Shown: positions 32,980 to 46,010, counted from the first letter of the stretch. The stretch: 64,000 nt of DNA from Dasyornis broadbenti (GCA_013397935.1 VZRN01001126.1:615723-679722); one strand, 5' to 3'. The notes: generated from the sequence alone by a model not told the origin. Program-made: numbers and translations.

Positions 32980-35900
32980 CAAAGCTGTGTTTGCAGGCAC
33001 TGTTCTGCTCATGCACCTCCTCTGTAGTCAGTGCCTGCCTCTGGCTGATGCGCAGCTGGGAGGAAGGCAAAGGAAGCTCCCTGTTCCCCTCGGTGCGAGC
33101 TGTGCTCAAAGGGATGAGCAGGTTTCAGCAGCCTGGAGCGAAGGCTGGGGAGCTCCTGGTGCCACAGCCGCGCTGACATGGTTGCAGCGCACTTTTTGAG
33201 AAAGGGACGTGTCGATTGTTCCGGGAGTTCATTGTCAGAGATCATGAGAGCTGCAAGTACATGAGAGATCTTAGTTAGGAAGAAAATCAATGGTAAAACG
33301 ATGTTTCAGTCTATAGCCTCAATAAGTCATTTACTTTTGAAATCTAGTTCTGCTCAGAGGTGAAACCTTTTCCATTCATGTTTTATTGAATCACATTATT
33401 AGAGTAGTAAGTCAGTGTTGGGAAGATTTTGTTTTGTTTGTGTAAGAAGCCCTTGCAATAACTATTCAAACTCCTCACAGCTGTTTTCTTTGTGTCTGAT
33501 TTTTAAAAATGGAATTTTTTTACAAGTTATTTTTGAATTTTACTTTGCAAGCGCTGAAAGGCTCCTCTTTAGCATGGAATATACACATTGCAGACTCTAA
33601 CTGCAAGAGAATTTTTGTTTTTTACAAATGTATTTTATGAAAAAGGTTCTATTATCACTTATTGTAGATGTACTGCTGCAAATAATTGATGTCTTGTATG
33701 ACTCGTACCTCTGTAGGAGTTTTGCAAAGACTAACACCATGAGGCATTAAACTTCTCCCAAAAATATATGAAAAAAAGAAATGACATAAATTTTCTTTGA
33801 GAAACAGAGACAGAGGAAAAAAATAAAGACAGCTGGGTGAAACATGTTTCTGTTGATTTGAGAAATCGTATTTTATTTTGTCTAGCAATCAAAATGCATT
33901 TTTTGCTTTTTAGAAAATAAAAATACATCACTTGATTTTCAGTTTGAAAAAACAGAAGCCCTGCGTTTCCATATTCCACACGGTTTCATTTTGCACTCCG
34001 ATTTTAATTTTGCTCTTGTGTGTCCTGTTTTCGATACGAACTTCCGTGTTGAAATCCATTGCTTTTGTAAATTTTTCTTTTAAAAGGAGAAAGTTGCCGA
34101 TTTCGGTTCAGATGTGTAAAGCAACAGGCGTGCCTCCGTGGCTGCCCCTGGTGGGGGAAGAAGCATGGTCTGGAATGGCAGCGTCAGAGCCCGAGTGGTT
34201 GTCTCTGTAGCAGCCCTGTGATGGTGCTGCAGTGCTGGGCAGGCTCCTCTCCAACAGCACACGGTGCTCTCCCGTTCACTCGACCTCTGTTTAATTTGCC
34301 TCATCTGTGGCACAATCTCCTCTAAAGAGCGCGAGCTTCAGATGAAAATGTCGTTCTCAGGCAGAAAGGAACTGCAGTAAAAGTAGCTGTACTACTAGTT
34401 CATCCTATGATTAATAGCAAGACTTGCTTAGAAGTTAGTCTTTGATTTCCTCTGTTTAATTGTAGCCCTAAGTGAAATGGGTTTTTGATTTATAGAAAAT
34501 GCAAAATTGGGTACAGAAAGTTTTAAATTACAGTAACAGTAAAAAAATTCCCACAATAATCATCCCATATTGTTTCAATTCAAAAGAGCTAGGGCTTGAT
34601 TTGTGTGGGAAAGAACCCATAGCAGCCAAGTTCCACATTTGTAACTGGGGAGAGGGGAGGATCAATTACCCTCTTTTCAGGGTATAAAAATATGCCTCAA
34701 CTGCACTATATAATATTTTTATCATATATTCCCTCTCTGGAAAGGTGTGTGTTGATCAATTAATTTAGAATAGCTCTTTTCTTACGTGGATAGCATGTAC
34801 CAGCAAGTAGAAAAATTATGTTTGAACATACATGACCATTGCTTTGAAAAGCAGAAGCTTTAGGAACAGCAATGGCTTGTAATGATGATGAAAAACTGAT
34901 CTATTCTGTTTTATAATATTTGCTTTATGCAGAGTGGTTCAATATACTGGAAGTTCTAACAGCCATAGTTCAATAACAGTAGCTTTTATAGTAGCAGTTT
35001 AATTCCTAAGCTACTTTTTGGAAGTTCTGCATGGCTGATCTCATTTTGCTGCACCACATATATGTTGACATTTTCTTTCATTAGACTGCAATGCCTATGT
35101 GTGTCTACAGCACTAATCCTAGATGTTGAAATTCAGGATAGTTAAAATATATTCAGTATCATTGAAGCTATTCTGGGATAAATGACTTCCCTTTAATGGG
35201 GTGAGACCAAATTCCGCTCTTGGGTCTCCCATTTACAGGGGTAAATGCTGAAAAACACTGATCTGACCTATGAAAGTCTGTGTGTGTGTTCCTGAACACA
35301 AGAGTTTTGGCCCTTTATATTTGTTTTTTTTGCGTACCAGGACACAGTTCAAAATAATTCTGAAAATAATAATGCAGTTGTTATTCTGTTGGCCAGATTG
35401 GTGGTTTTTAAAATCCTGCTTCACAGTCGCTCCTCACATGCAGTTTTATTCAGAACACACAGAGTTTACAGTTTGAATATAAAATGCTGCTTCTATTCCA
35501 TTTGATTTGGCATGACCGAGATGCAAAATCTAAACATAAAGCATAGTATTGGTCCATTTATAAGCATTTTCAAATTGTGCTGCACTTCTTGGATAATTTA
35601 TGGTTGTAGGATTTTAAAGTCAGGTAAGCTCTGCATTTGTGCTATAGCCTGACAGTTTAATCAAGATACAAATTTAGAAACAAATCAGCACTGTCTTTTA
35701 TATAGTGCCTCTAAATCCATGGTAATTGGTACCAGACCTTGGTAACAGGAAAGGATCGCCGTTTCATGCTACCAATACCAGTGGGTGTTGCTTCCCAGCT
35801 GCATCTTATAAGAGAAGATGCAAGAGAAACTAAAGGATCCCCTCATGGATTTTTCTGTAATGTACCTTTTGCAGAGTACGAGGTTGATGGAAAATTCCCT

Positions 35901-36060
35901 TGAATTCAGTGTGCGAGCCGGCTGTAAATAGTGCCATATGTTCTGCACGCTTTAACTCCTACCTTTTGAGAGCACTGGGCAGTTTTTAAGTCAGCTTTCT
36001 TTGCTCTGTAATTTTGAAACGTTTCAAAAACCTAAAACCTTGTACTCTGCAAACTCTGAA
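32980..36060. other. Noncoding, intron-like interval
   Basis: Mostly AT-rich unique sequence, somewhat GC-richer at 33.0-33.2 kb and 34.1-34.3 kb. No tandem or interspersed repeat, RNA gene or recognisable coding segment was seen. Confidence 0.48.
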
Positions 36061-36065
36061 CAGGG

Positions 36066-36235
36066 AGGGGAGAACTCGAGCGCTGCTGGTGCCTACCCTG
36101 GCTGCCTCGGGACTCTGCCAGAGGCCTGTTTCGGGGAGCTCTGCCGTGCCAGGACGTCCCTTGCAGCACGAGCTCATCCCCGCGCGCTCGGCTCCAGCGT
36201 ATCCGAGCTATAGGCTGAGGCTGTGTGCGCTGGCA
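36066..36235. promoter_or_regulatory. Small CpG-rich islet
   Basis: About 14 CpG in roughly 170 bases (CTCGAGCGCTG, CCCCGCGCGCTCGG) within AT-rich surroundings. There is no TATA box and no compelling donor. It could be an orphan CpG islet, an enhancer or an alternative promoter. The three overlapping frames of 70-102 codons across it are attributed to base composition. Confidence 0.38.
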
Positions 36236-36867
36236 GCACAGATGGAGTGTGCTCTCATTAGGACTGTTTGTTGCCTGTTGGAACACACAGCATATTTCTA
36301 CCGTGGCATCAACAGTTTCTAAGAACTGAGGTCAAAATAAACAGGTTGCAGTTGGATTCAGGAACAGTCTGGGAAAGAACTTAAAATTCCCTGCTTAGGC
36401 ATAACCACATTCCTAGATAGGTGGGTAAAAAGGCATTCTCATAGCAAGAGCTCATCCAAATTGATGCTTAGTGTGTGCAGACCAGCGTGGAGTTGCAGGG
36501 GCACAGTCAGTAAATTTTCTACAGCATGCAAAATTGACCTTACTTTAAATAAATAAGCAAATTTAAGGACAGCACTCCTGCAGTGTTTTTCCCGGTCTTT
36601 GTAGAACCTGAGTGAAGTGCAAGCGATGTCCTGGTGCCTGTTCGGGAAGTGCCTGTTGAAAGCAGGCCCCAGCCCCTGCGCAGGCTGGACGGCGCTGGAG
36701 GCTCAGTGCAGGAGCAGGGCTGGGGCGCTGGCAGAGAACCTCTGGCGAGCCTCCTGGAAGCTGCTCTGAGCTGCTACTGCCCCAAACTCCCCACCCCACC
36801 CTTTCCCCGGGGATCAGTGCTTCCTCAGCAAAACCCACACCTGAGCTGCCTCTTTGCAAACCCACAG

Positions 36868-37041
36868 GTCCGGCGCTGGCCCTTGGAAGCTCCTGTCTCC
36901 CTGCAGAGCAACCGCAGCACGCCCGAGGCCTGAGCCCGTGGACTCAGCGTGGAGAGCCCTCGTCTCCAGCAGCCGGGTGGAGCAGGGAAAAGGGACTGCG
37001 GTGTGGGACAGCGAGGTTCACCAGTGCCCCTTCCACCAGGG
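36868..37041 (+). other. Candidate 174-nt exon
   Basis: AAACCCACAG precedes the segment and CAGGG|GTAAGTAT, a near-perfect donor, follows it. One frame (second base onward) is open through all 174 bases, reading from SGAGPWKLLSPC to VWDSEVHQCPFHQG. The first frame has a stop. The peptide has no domain I recognise and the region is GC-rich, which lengthens chance frames. The upstream pyrimidine tract is only moderate. It may be a coding exon, a noncoding exon, or nothing. Confidence 0.22.
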
Positions 37042-37059
37042 GTAAGTATTTATGGGATC

Positions 37060-37081
37060 CACACATACACACACACACACA
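37060..37081. repeat. CA microsatellite
   Basis: A short (CA)n run with one CAT interruption, directly after the candidate donor at 37,042. Confidence 0.88.
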
Positions 37082-37089
37082 TTCCACAT

Positions 37090-39360
37090 GGCAGCCCCTG
37101 GCCCCACAGGCACCAGCTGAGTTTTAGCCAGGGATATCAGTGAAAGCAGGGTTTAATTTGTAGTGTTTAAAAAGCCAGCAAACTTTTATGTAATAGGACA
37201 AATATTTGTGATGATTTTGGCTTGAGTAGAGATGTCAATAGATTTGCTTCCTGACAGAATCAGCAATAGTCACTTGGAAGGGTTTACTCATATTTACCTG
37301 GTCACAGTTCATTTATAGCCAAAGGAACTATCTCCTGTTTGTTGAGCTGCAAACACACAAAGGCATAGCAAGCTGCTAGATGTTAGAAAATGTTCTCATG
37401 GGTTTAGTTAGAAAATGTTCTCATGGGATTTTGGCTTTTTTGGTGGGGAGGGTTAAATGTAACACTAGTTTCAGTGGTTAAAATTAAAAAGCAAAGTTAC
37501 TTTTTCCTTTTCAGAAATGAAACGTTATTGAGCTGTATGGTATGCATAACAGTAAATGGCTAATACAGATATGTGTAGTGGAGTAGTGAAAAGAGGTGTC
37601 AAAAGAATTATGAAAATTTTGAAGACTAATATGGAAAGATGCATATAATTCTGTAAAAGAGGGTAAAAAAGAAAGCCTTCCCATATTCTTTGTTGCTACA
37701 AGTTTACTGCTGTTGTCACTCTTACTTCCCATCTCATGAGGAGTTCAGTGGTCTGTATTACAACCACAGCAATAGTATTATCCTCCCTTACTTTTCCACA
37801 GTGACAGGGAAACAGCACTCCTAGAATACCTTTTTTATGGGATGATTTTACTGTCTTCACCAGGTTTTCTTGGTTCTTGCTGCTCTTCTCCATACGCCCC
37901 TGCACACAGTATGTGTGTAACAATGTGCCTTTCCATCCTTGACCCTGGCAGGTCTTGTGCAGCCTCATTCATCCTGACCCAGCACCTCTTCCCTGCTCAC
38001 ACAGCTGCTGAGTCTCAAGCTCTTCTCTGACTGTAAATGCAGTTGGGAATGCTCTCCTCCCCCCCACTTTTAAGTTGGCTCTCAGAGCCCATCGCAGATG
38101 GTCTGTACCTCATACATAATAAAGATTTTTTTCTTCTGAGGCGGGTTTCTGTGAATGTGAGAGGCAGACAGTCTGGCAAGCTTAGACCTGTGTTTTTATA
38201 TGTTTTTCTAAGTGAGCCTTGAGGGATTTGTTTGCCATAGTTTGGAACCCCTTAATAGCTTATGGAGCTCGGTAATATCTTGGTTCCAGAGGCTGGAACC
38301 TCATTTGTCCATTTGATATTTTCTTAGGGGGAAATTATACTCATTGGCAAAACAGAGTTAGGGCCCAGCTGGACAAGACAAAGAAATTAAGCAGAAGCAT
38401 TCCAGGAACTAAAGGAGTTGCTCTAGGAAGGAGATCCTCTAATATGAGTGTGGTAGGTTTGTGCTAACTGTGTGCGAGAGTTGCTTTGGGGTCACCTATT
38501 ATAGCTGTGTATTTCGTACTACTTGTAAGATTTTTTTTCACTGAGTTCCCTCTGTGCTATTTTTAGACTTGAGCAGTAAAGTCTGTGTACCAAAATGTCC
38601 CCAGGACCTCATGTAAGAGCCTAAGGAGCATTTTGAAATGTCAGATGGTTCAGGTTCTAGGTAGCTCAACCCTGCTGCTTCCTAGTTCCCTTGTGCATGG
38701 TTGTACTGGTGGTGTTGTGCTCAGCATTCCAGGAGCCATAAAAACAGGTCCATGGGTAGAGATCTGCTAATGGGCTCTGGGTTTTTGTTCTGCATGGAAG
38801 CTGCCATAGGGCTGTTCCTGATCCCTTGCAGTATGTTTTGGGAGCTGAAAATGTAAAACATGCAGGAGGAAAGTAGTGGAAATATATTTATACCAAGAGT
38901 TTCAGCAGCTGATTTGACCCCAGTGAGAAAGGATAGTCAAGGTCAGATATGGGGTTGTAGGTTTTGAAAGATAAGGGAAAAATGTCCTGATCTAAACTGG
39001 AATTTGCTCATGATGAGGAAAGCTTTTTCTACAGGTATTTCACTCCTCTGCTGTGCATGTTAAATGCTGGGGGCTGGGGTTACTCATTGTATAGGAGCAA
39101 TTACAGTCCAAAACCAACCCATGGACTGTAGAGTATTTGCTAAAGTACTTTGGGGTTCAATTGCCTGAAACAGTTTGCTCTTAGAGGGAAAAAGTCCCAC
39201 TGGTGTCAGATAAGACACTTTTCCAGGGCCTGAAGGGTGTCAAGAGTAAGGGTCTCTACAAAGTGAACAGAGCAAATAAAATCTTTTGAGAAGAGATGAG
39301 CTCCAGAGAACAGTCCAGTCGGGCAGCAAGGGTCAGCAGTATGGGGTGGGTTCTAGGCTC
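37090..39360. other. Noncoding interval
   Basis: Unique sequence with one local tandem duplication (37,383-37,427). No coding domain, RNA gene or interspersed repeat was recognised. The frames at 37,696-37,968 and 38,585-38,770 have no motif. Confidence 0.48.
37383..37427. repeat. Perfect 20-base direct repeat, period 25
   Basis: TTAGAAAATGTTCTCATGGG occurs identically at 37,383-37,402 and 37,408-37,427, separated by TTTAG. The lack of mismatches implies a recent duplication. Confidence 0.95.
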
Positions 39361-39365
39361 ATCCT

Positions 39366-39700
39366 TCAGGGTAGAAAGGATCTTGGGAGGCATCTAGTCC
39401 AGCCTCCTGCTCAAAGCGGGGCCAGCTCTGACACCAGGTGGCTCAAGGTTTCATTCAGCCTGCACAGCCTCTCTGTGCTGCCCCTTCCACTGCTTGACTG
39501 AGTTGAGGTCAGAAAGGTTTTCCATTATTTCCAACCTGAACCTCTGGTATTTCAAATTCTATCTGTTGTCCCTTGTGCTTCCACCACAACCCCACTGTGA
39601 ACAACCTGGCTCTGGCTTCTCCTAGCCTCCCCTTGGGTGTGGAGAGGCTGTCACCAAAGCCTTCTCAGGTCCCTTAGCCCCTTCTCACAGGGCTAATGGC
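39366..39700 (-). mobile_element. CR1 LINE fragment, 3' region
   Basis: On the plus strand the series GGATCTTGGGAGGCATCTAG, CCTCCTGCTCAAAGCGGGGC, TCCAACCTGAACCTC and TTGTCCCTTGTGCTTCCACC follows the order of the reverse complement of the bird CR1 3' end. The retroposon sense strand is therefore minus, with its 3' terminus near 39,366. Family knowledge: CR1 copies in birds are nearly all 5'-truncated, as here. Divergence is substantial, the left end lacks a clear terminal octamer repeat, and the similarity fades after about 39,700. No intact ORF remains. Confidence 0.85.
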
Positions 39701-41823
39701 CTTCGTGGGGGTCCTTGTCCTTCTGCCCGCACTGCAGTAACGCTCAGCAGGCTGAGGAGAGGCACGGGAGCCTCTCTGGACGATGCTGGGGCTGACCTAT
39801 GCTGTCCCGTGGGATGTTGGCACCAGGACAGGCTGGGTGGCTGCCTGGGAGCTGCACTGCTCTGGCCCAGCCCCCTCAAGGGGTGTGGGTATTTTTGCTG
39901 ACCATCAGCTGGAAGCAGTGCCAGGAGCTGATGCTGTTGGCTGGCCTGGCCTTGGCCTTCACAGCAGATTCCTGGGTTAATAGTGTGGTGTTACTAATTT
40001 CAGGTATTAATTTAGAAAAATAATAGCTTGGATTCGAAAACCATGGCATAGTTTAAACGCCAGAAGATGTTAGAGCACTGTAGAGTTTCTTTGCTGGGTG
40101 TTTTTTGAGCTGCTGAGGTGCAGGTTTTAAGCATAAAACATGAGGGTTAGAGATATACTTAGTCTTAAAAATTGTTAAGTGTCATGTAATTGCATAACTG
40201 CAGAACCCAAGGCTTTAAGAACAATACTTAGTATCATGAAATTGTGATTTGATTTTAAAATTAAGCAACATCGATAAGATCAAGAGCCTGCTGCTTTTGT
40301 AAAGCAAATGTTCATCTAAGAGGGTTTTTTTCAAATAGTGAACCATATCTGTAAAGTTCTGAAATGATAGCTGCTATTATGTGCTCATCTGCTTGGCACA
40401 GTAATTAAAGTATACATTAATGCTCTGAGACACGTGTTTGGAAGTACGGATTGAAATTAATCACTCTGCCCCTATAGAAATTGCTTACCTAGTCCAACAG
40501 CATGTGTTGCTATAGAAAGTTGTGAATTTGTGTTTGGTACGTGGGTACAGTTACATTTAGCATTTCATATGTTCTGTTACATATAATTTAAATACAAAAA
40601 TACATTTGATTTTATTAAAGATATGGAGGGGGGATTATTTACATGTTTATCCGGTCTGGGGCAAGCGTTTTTACAGGTAGAACTTGCACTGTAATAACGG
40701 CTAAAGATGGAATTGTCGAGCTGCTCAAATACTGCTCTAGGAGTCTTTGAGGCACCTGCAAGCATTGTGCGAGGCGGGCAGGAGGAATTCTTGCCTCTGT
40801 GTGATGTGGCTCACCCAGGGCCAGGCTGGCACATCCTCACGGATCCCTCACGGAGCCCCGGGTGCAGGACAGGCTTGTGCCGAGCTGAGCTGTGTGGAGG
40901 AGGCCCTTGGCTGCCGAGAGAGAGTAAGAATTCTGCAGGCACTGATGAGTTTTATCTTAGGTTTACGTAGAGTCCATCTCCAGCTTCCTGGACACGGCAC
41001 AGTTGTCCTTAGGAAGTCTCCAGAGTGAATTTACAGCCCGTGCAGTTACCAAGTGAGGTGCCACCTCTGCCTGTACCATGGTTACTCTGCCTGCCAGAGA
41101 AACTTGGTGATAAATATTCCACAAGATGCTTGAGAGGCTGAGATGTCACCCCTGCAGCGGCCAGTTCCCGGGGTGAGGTTTGCTCTGTTATTTTACAGGC
41201 TACGTGACACATAGGGCAAAGAGCAGGTGCGGGTGAAATGCCCGCGGTGTGCAGCTCACAGCGCTGCTGCTGTCTGCTGCCCAGGGCAGGCCACTGCTCT
41301 GCTGCCACAGCCTGTGCAGGGAGCCCTGGCACGGCTGCTGCTGTTCCTGGTGGCACAGGGCAGTGTCCCGACCGAGAGCGCTGCTCCGCGCAGTGCCATC
41401 GTGAAGCTCATGGACAGAGAGGGAGGAGCATCGGGCAGCAGGTTGAGGAGAAGGACACAAAAAGAACAAAATCGTTGTCTGGGGGATTGTTTGAGAATTG
41501 CTGCCCTTGTAAACTTACAATATTTGCACAAAAATGTCTTATTCTTCCCTGCCTATGACTCCAACATAGGACCCAGTTTAAAAAAGAATGGATGTTTTTG
41601 CAAAACTCTGACTTCTAGGCTCTCACTGGTGCACATAGCTCTTTCTGTGTTCAAGATCTAAATGCAGTGTGCAGGCAGCCTTTCTCTTACAGCTAATATT
41701 GATACCCTGTCTCAGAGTTACAAGAGCAGAGAAAAGAAAACCTTACGGACATTTACTGCTTCAGTTGATTCATATTTACCTGTTTCTTGGTGGTGAAAGT
41801 TCTTATTTTTATTACTTTTGCAG
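39700..41823. other. Noncoding interval
   Basis: Moderately GC-rich at 39.7-39.95, 40.75-40.95 and 41.2-41.45 kb, elsewhere AT-rich. The 144-codon frame at 41,227-41,661 overlaps frames on both strands and has no domain. No tandem repeat of note. Confidence 0.42.
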
Positions 41824-42003
41824 AGTATCAGCCTGGATGTAGTCACCCTGTCAGGAGTGTGAAATTTACAGCAGAAATCATTATAACACTGGAAAAGCTC
41901 TTACTCATCTGAACCATCGTTCAAAATGCATGATGAAAGTCACCAAGCAGAAGTTTTGCATCCCGCTGTCTGCAGGACTCCTGCAGGATTTCTGAAAGTT
42001 AAG
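41824..42003 (+). other. Candidate 180-nt exon with a 26-codon terminal ORF
   Basis: The acceptor is TTTTTATTACTTTTGCAG and the donor is AAG|GTAAGA, both strong. The 180-base segment has stops in its 5' part. An ATG at 41,926 (A at -3, good Kozak context) then opens a frame of exactly 26 codons to the splice site, MHDESHQAEVLHPAVC to GFLKVK, leaving phase 0. This is the layout of a first coding exon with 5' UTR, or of a noncoding exon with a uORF. I do not recognise the peptide, and no partner exon was found. It lies about 20 kb downstream of the candidate donor at 22,147 on the same strand, so the two could belong to one transcript. Confidence 0.33.
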
Positions 42004-42009
42004 GTAAGA

Positions 42010-45000
42010 TTAAAAAAAAAGAACAAACAATGTAGTTGCAAAGTAGAAGCTGGTACAAAGCATGAAGGTATAAATCTAGGCCAAAGAGGATCCTGCTTGT
42101 GCATTGACCTCTGTCTATAGAAGCAATGGCATTGTGAGAAAATTTCAATGCAATATTTGTTTAAATAATCAAAGCAAGAAAGAACAGTCAGAGCAAGTTT
42201 ACGGCCAGAATTAAATATATATAAATGTATATATGTGTATATAAAGAAATTGCTTAGTATTAAAAATGAAAGCGTGTATTATGTTTTCTTTATTCTTTTA
42301 AAAATATGTGTCAAAGTACAGAAGTGCTTAAATATGAAAAATAAATGTTAGTGTAAGCAGGAAAAGTAGGAACCACTGAGTAGGACAATGTATTGTGTCT
42401 TGCTTAGCTCCTGAAAAATAGCTGCAATATTTGCAATATTCTGTGTACAGTTTGTGCCATTGCTTGTCCCTAGTGCTTTTGGTTTATATTCTGTAGTGGT
42501 GTCCATTATCTTACATTCGGTGAATTAAACTCTTCCATTTCCTTATTGCTCTGTCAATGTAGTACAGGCAGCTGGGCTGTCATCAGGATCCCTTCTCCAT
42601 GGCTGTAGTCATAGGATTTTATATAAAGAGCATTTTCCAGAGACTATCAGAATGTTCTCTTATACAAGACTTTTTTCCTCCTTCTTGTTTCAGGTCATAT
42701 ATATATATCTAAAACACATTCCAGAAACCTTGTTTTCTGAATGCATGTTGGGCACAGTTGTTAATGTTGCAGGTGTTCACATTCAAGGCAATATCAAATG
42801 CTGCTTATGACAAATGACAAATAATGGAATGCTCACTTCATAGCCTTAGGAGTTTGGCCAGGACCTACAAACAATTATTTTTCATTTGTTTGTAGTCAGA
42901 CAAGTTTATAATTAAGACAGTAATGGGCATAAGCGTTCTTGCAGCCTTTGTAGCTCATCTTTCTTTTGAGCATCAAAGAGAATATTTGTGGTAGAATGTA
43001 CAGCAGTCAGTAATAAGTGTGGGGGAATCAACAGCATGCAGATTCATTTGTTTATTTATTTATTGAATCTGGTTATCCCCTATCCATCATCTGTGTCTCT
43101 GCAATAAAGGCAAAGCATGCCTGTTTTCTCTCTTTGCTATCACTCCAAATGCTGTAGATAAGAAAGATAACTGGAGACAAGTCCCACACTCTGCACCCCA
43201 GAACACCAGAGGTATTAACGAACACAGGCAAAGACTTCTGTAACCATTGCATCAGTGTCCTATTTCTGGAAATGACTACTGTAAATTACCATTTGGCTGA
43301 GGAATCCGTCGTGCTGATCTGGAGCCTGCACGGCCCAACTGTGGGTTACATCAAGGACATGAAAAAGCTGCCCAGGAGTCCTGGCACAGGATGTTATTAT
43401 TTTGTTTTGCATAGGAAACCTGTGTGTTCATGCATACATGTGTATAAGTGTGTAAAGTGGTTTGGATTGTCTGTGTCTGAGGACAGAGCCCTGTATATGA
43501 CAGACCTTTTAACTTTGGGAATTGTACACCTTTTGGGTGAGCTCTGAGACAGTTGAGATGAGCTGAAATGTCAGTCTTGGGGGGGTCACTGGTGTGTGAA
43601 AGTTGCCACAACACAGTTTCTCTAAAGCCCTTGGAATTGATGATTTGATTCCTCTCACAGCGTGGTCCAGCTTGTGTTTATTGGCTGTGAAGCCTATTTA
43701 TCTCTGCAACACCTTGGGACACCAGTCTGGGCTGTGTATGGCTGAAAAGGTACTTGGGAGTCAGGAGTTTTGAGGACTTAAATAATTTTTTAGAGAGAGG
43801 ACTTCTGCTGGGGAAATGTTACCAGTTTGGTGATTTTTGTCTTGGTTTATGTCTTTAATTAGTGCCAGTGGTGTTAAAAAGCTGAGATGTGTGTCCGTAT
43901 ATTTTACACTGAATTTAAAACATAAATAGCTCATCATAAGAATCTTCTTTTTAAAGACGGAGAGAAATTAAAAATACTAGTGTGGTTAAGAGTTGGTTGT
44001 TCTTATTAAGAAAACAGTGAGTTATTACTGCTACCTCTGACATATATAAGTCTAGTAATACATGTATCTCTTTAGGACTAGACTTCAGAATAAATTGCAA
44101 GATCAGAAACTAAATTAAAATCTTCTAAAACTTGATCCTCATGTATTTTTAAGAAGTCATCTATTCCAAGAATTCTAATGTATGAAGTCTTGTTAAGGTT
44201 AAAGTCTCTGCAGGCTGAAGTTCATTTTTTGAGGAAGAAACCCAGTTAACAATAAAATCAGGTAATGCCCAATGATTTTGTCACAAATAGTTAATTAAAA
44301 TAAATTTGTGGTCAGAACATCATCAGTGTGTACAATAAATAATAGCTGAGGGGAAAGGCTGACCCCATGCTTGTTAAATTGCTTGAAAGTTAATTTGGAT
44401 ATGTTCAGGTAAAGAAAGAGGTTTGGTTGTGTGGGATTTTTGTTTTTCCCTTCAGCTGCAGGTTTCTTTGTAATTCCACAAGAAGTAGAATAATTTGGGC
44501 TTTTCAGACACACCTGTGAAAAGCAGACACCCCTGTACACAAGTGATCTTCACTCAGCTGGTGAGCAGTGAATACAGAGAATGGTCAGTACAGTTGCTCC
44601 AATATTAAATTGCTCTTGTGAGCCTTTCAAGCTGGATTTCTTTCCAGCCCACAGGAAATGACTGATAATCCTTTTTTCTTTTTTTTTTTTTTTCTTTTTT
44701 CCCAGAGAAGGAATGTGCTGGGGTGGAAATACAGTATGTAACATAAAGATTAATACATATCCTTAAGTTAGATAATTGTAAAGGTATTGACTTTCTGCGA
44801 CTAAAATGAGAGTAATAAAACCAGGGAAGTTAATTGTGGGACAGCCTGGTTGCCTTTTACTGTCATTGTTATGAGTTCCTTAGAATACTGCCAAACTTAA
44901 AATATTTGGGGTGAACTTTCAGTGCTGAATATATTATTCAGACTTGCTGTCATAGGCAAGTTCAGTCATAACAGTTCACTTTTCGTGAGCAGAGGGCAGC

Positions 45001-46010
45001 CTTGCCTTTGGCATTTTCTAAATTCTGAGAACTTTGTTCTTTAACTATAACCTTTTTCTTCTCTAAAGAAAATCTTCATTTGAACACTCAGCTGGCTGAT
45101 TCAATCTCCAGCTGAAAAATGATCACGAGATGAGTGTATGTTCCTTAGAATTCAGTCCTGTTTCTGATGGGTTTTAAAAAGCACCGACAGCTTTAGCTAA
45201 GCGCAGCGGTGGTTTTCAGTATGTGGCTCTTTGTCTCTGTACAGGATTCCTGTGCAGGAGGTCTTGTGAGAAAAAGCTCTATCAGACATCGGGGAAAAAA
45301 GAAATTTTATTTTAAGATTTTAAGGAACAAAAAGATCTCACAAGAAATAGCATAAGAGGATGCTTAAACTTTCTGGGTAACCAGGAGAAAGGTAGAACAG
45401 CAGTAATGTTAATTTAGAGTATTTTGGGCAAGTCATGCTCTTTCTTGATGATTATGTTATAAGTAATTTTCTTTATTTTTCTTTAATATCTTTTTTTTTA
45501 ATTACCAAAGAGGTTACCAAGTACTTTTGTAGTCTCATAATATTATTTTGCTACTTCCAATAACTTGCTTATATTAGCAATCAATTAAACCAAATTTTTA
45601 AATTAACAATGATTAGCATATGTGAATTCTTGTCCCTGGAAGCTCCATACCCAGCCAAAACAAAATATAAGATAGATAGACATCAAATAAGTTGATATTC
45701 CTGTATTTAAAGCACCCAGGAGCATCATTTCTCTATAGGTGACGAAATGAGATGGCTGGGCTTTCCCACCTACTTTACAAACCTGTGCTGGACGGGAGAT
45801 TTCTGGCAGTGCCTGTATCCTCGTCAGGGACAGTGAGTGCCTGCTCCTGGGCATCCCATGGCCAGCAGGTTGAAGTCCCAGGAGATGACCCACACACCCA
45901 CATTGCTTGGGACTGGATCCAGCGCCTGTTGAACTAGCTGGGAAGAGGTGTGCTGCTTTTAACAGGACAGTTCGGGACATCTCTGGTCAGTCTTTAATTT
46001 TTCCTTTACA
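42010..46010. other. Noncoding, intron-like interval
   Basis: AT-rich unique sequence with TA/TG-rich patches at 42,214-42,244 and 42,697-42,710, a short TTTA repeat near 43,050 and a T-rich tract at 44,671-44,700. A 125-codon minus-strand frame at 45,603-45,980 abuts the CR1 copy and has no domain. No gene recognised. Confidence 0.45.
44671..44700. repeat. T-rich pyrimidine tract
   Basis: Thirty pyrimidines (T runs broken by three C) followed by CCCAGAG. It has the form of a splice acceptor, but no clear donor follows within exon distance. Confidence 0.85.

Noticed and set aside
41227..41661. 144-codon ORF with early Cys-rich segment (CPRC)
   Set aside because: The cysteine spacing does not make a zinc-binding domain, and frames overlap on both strands.
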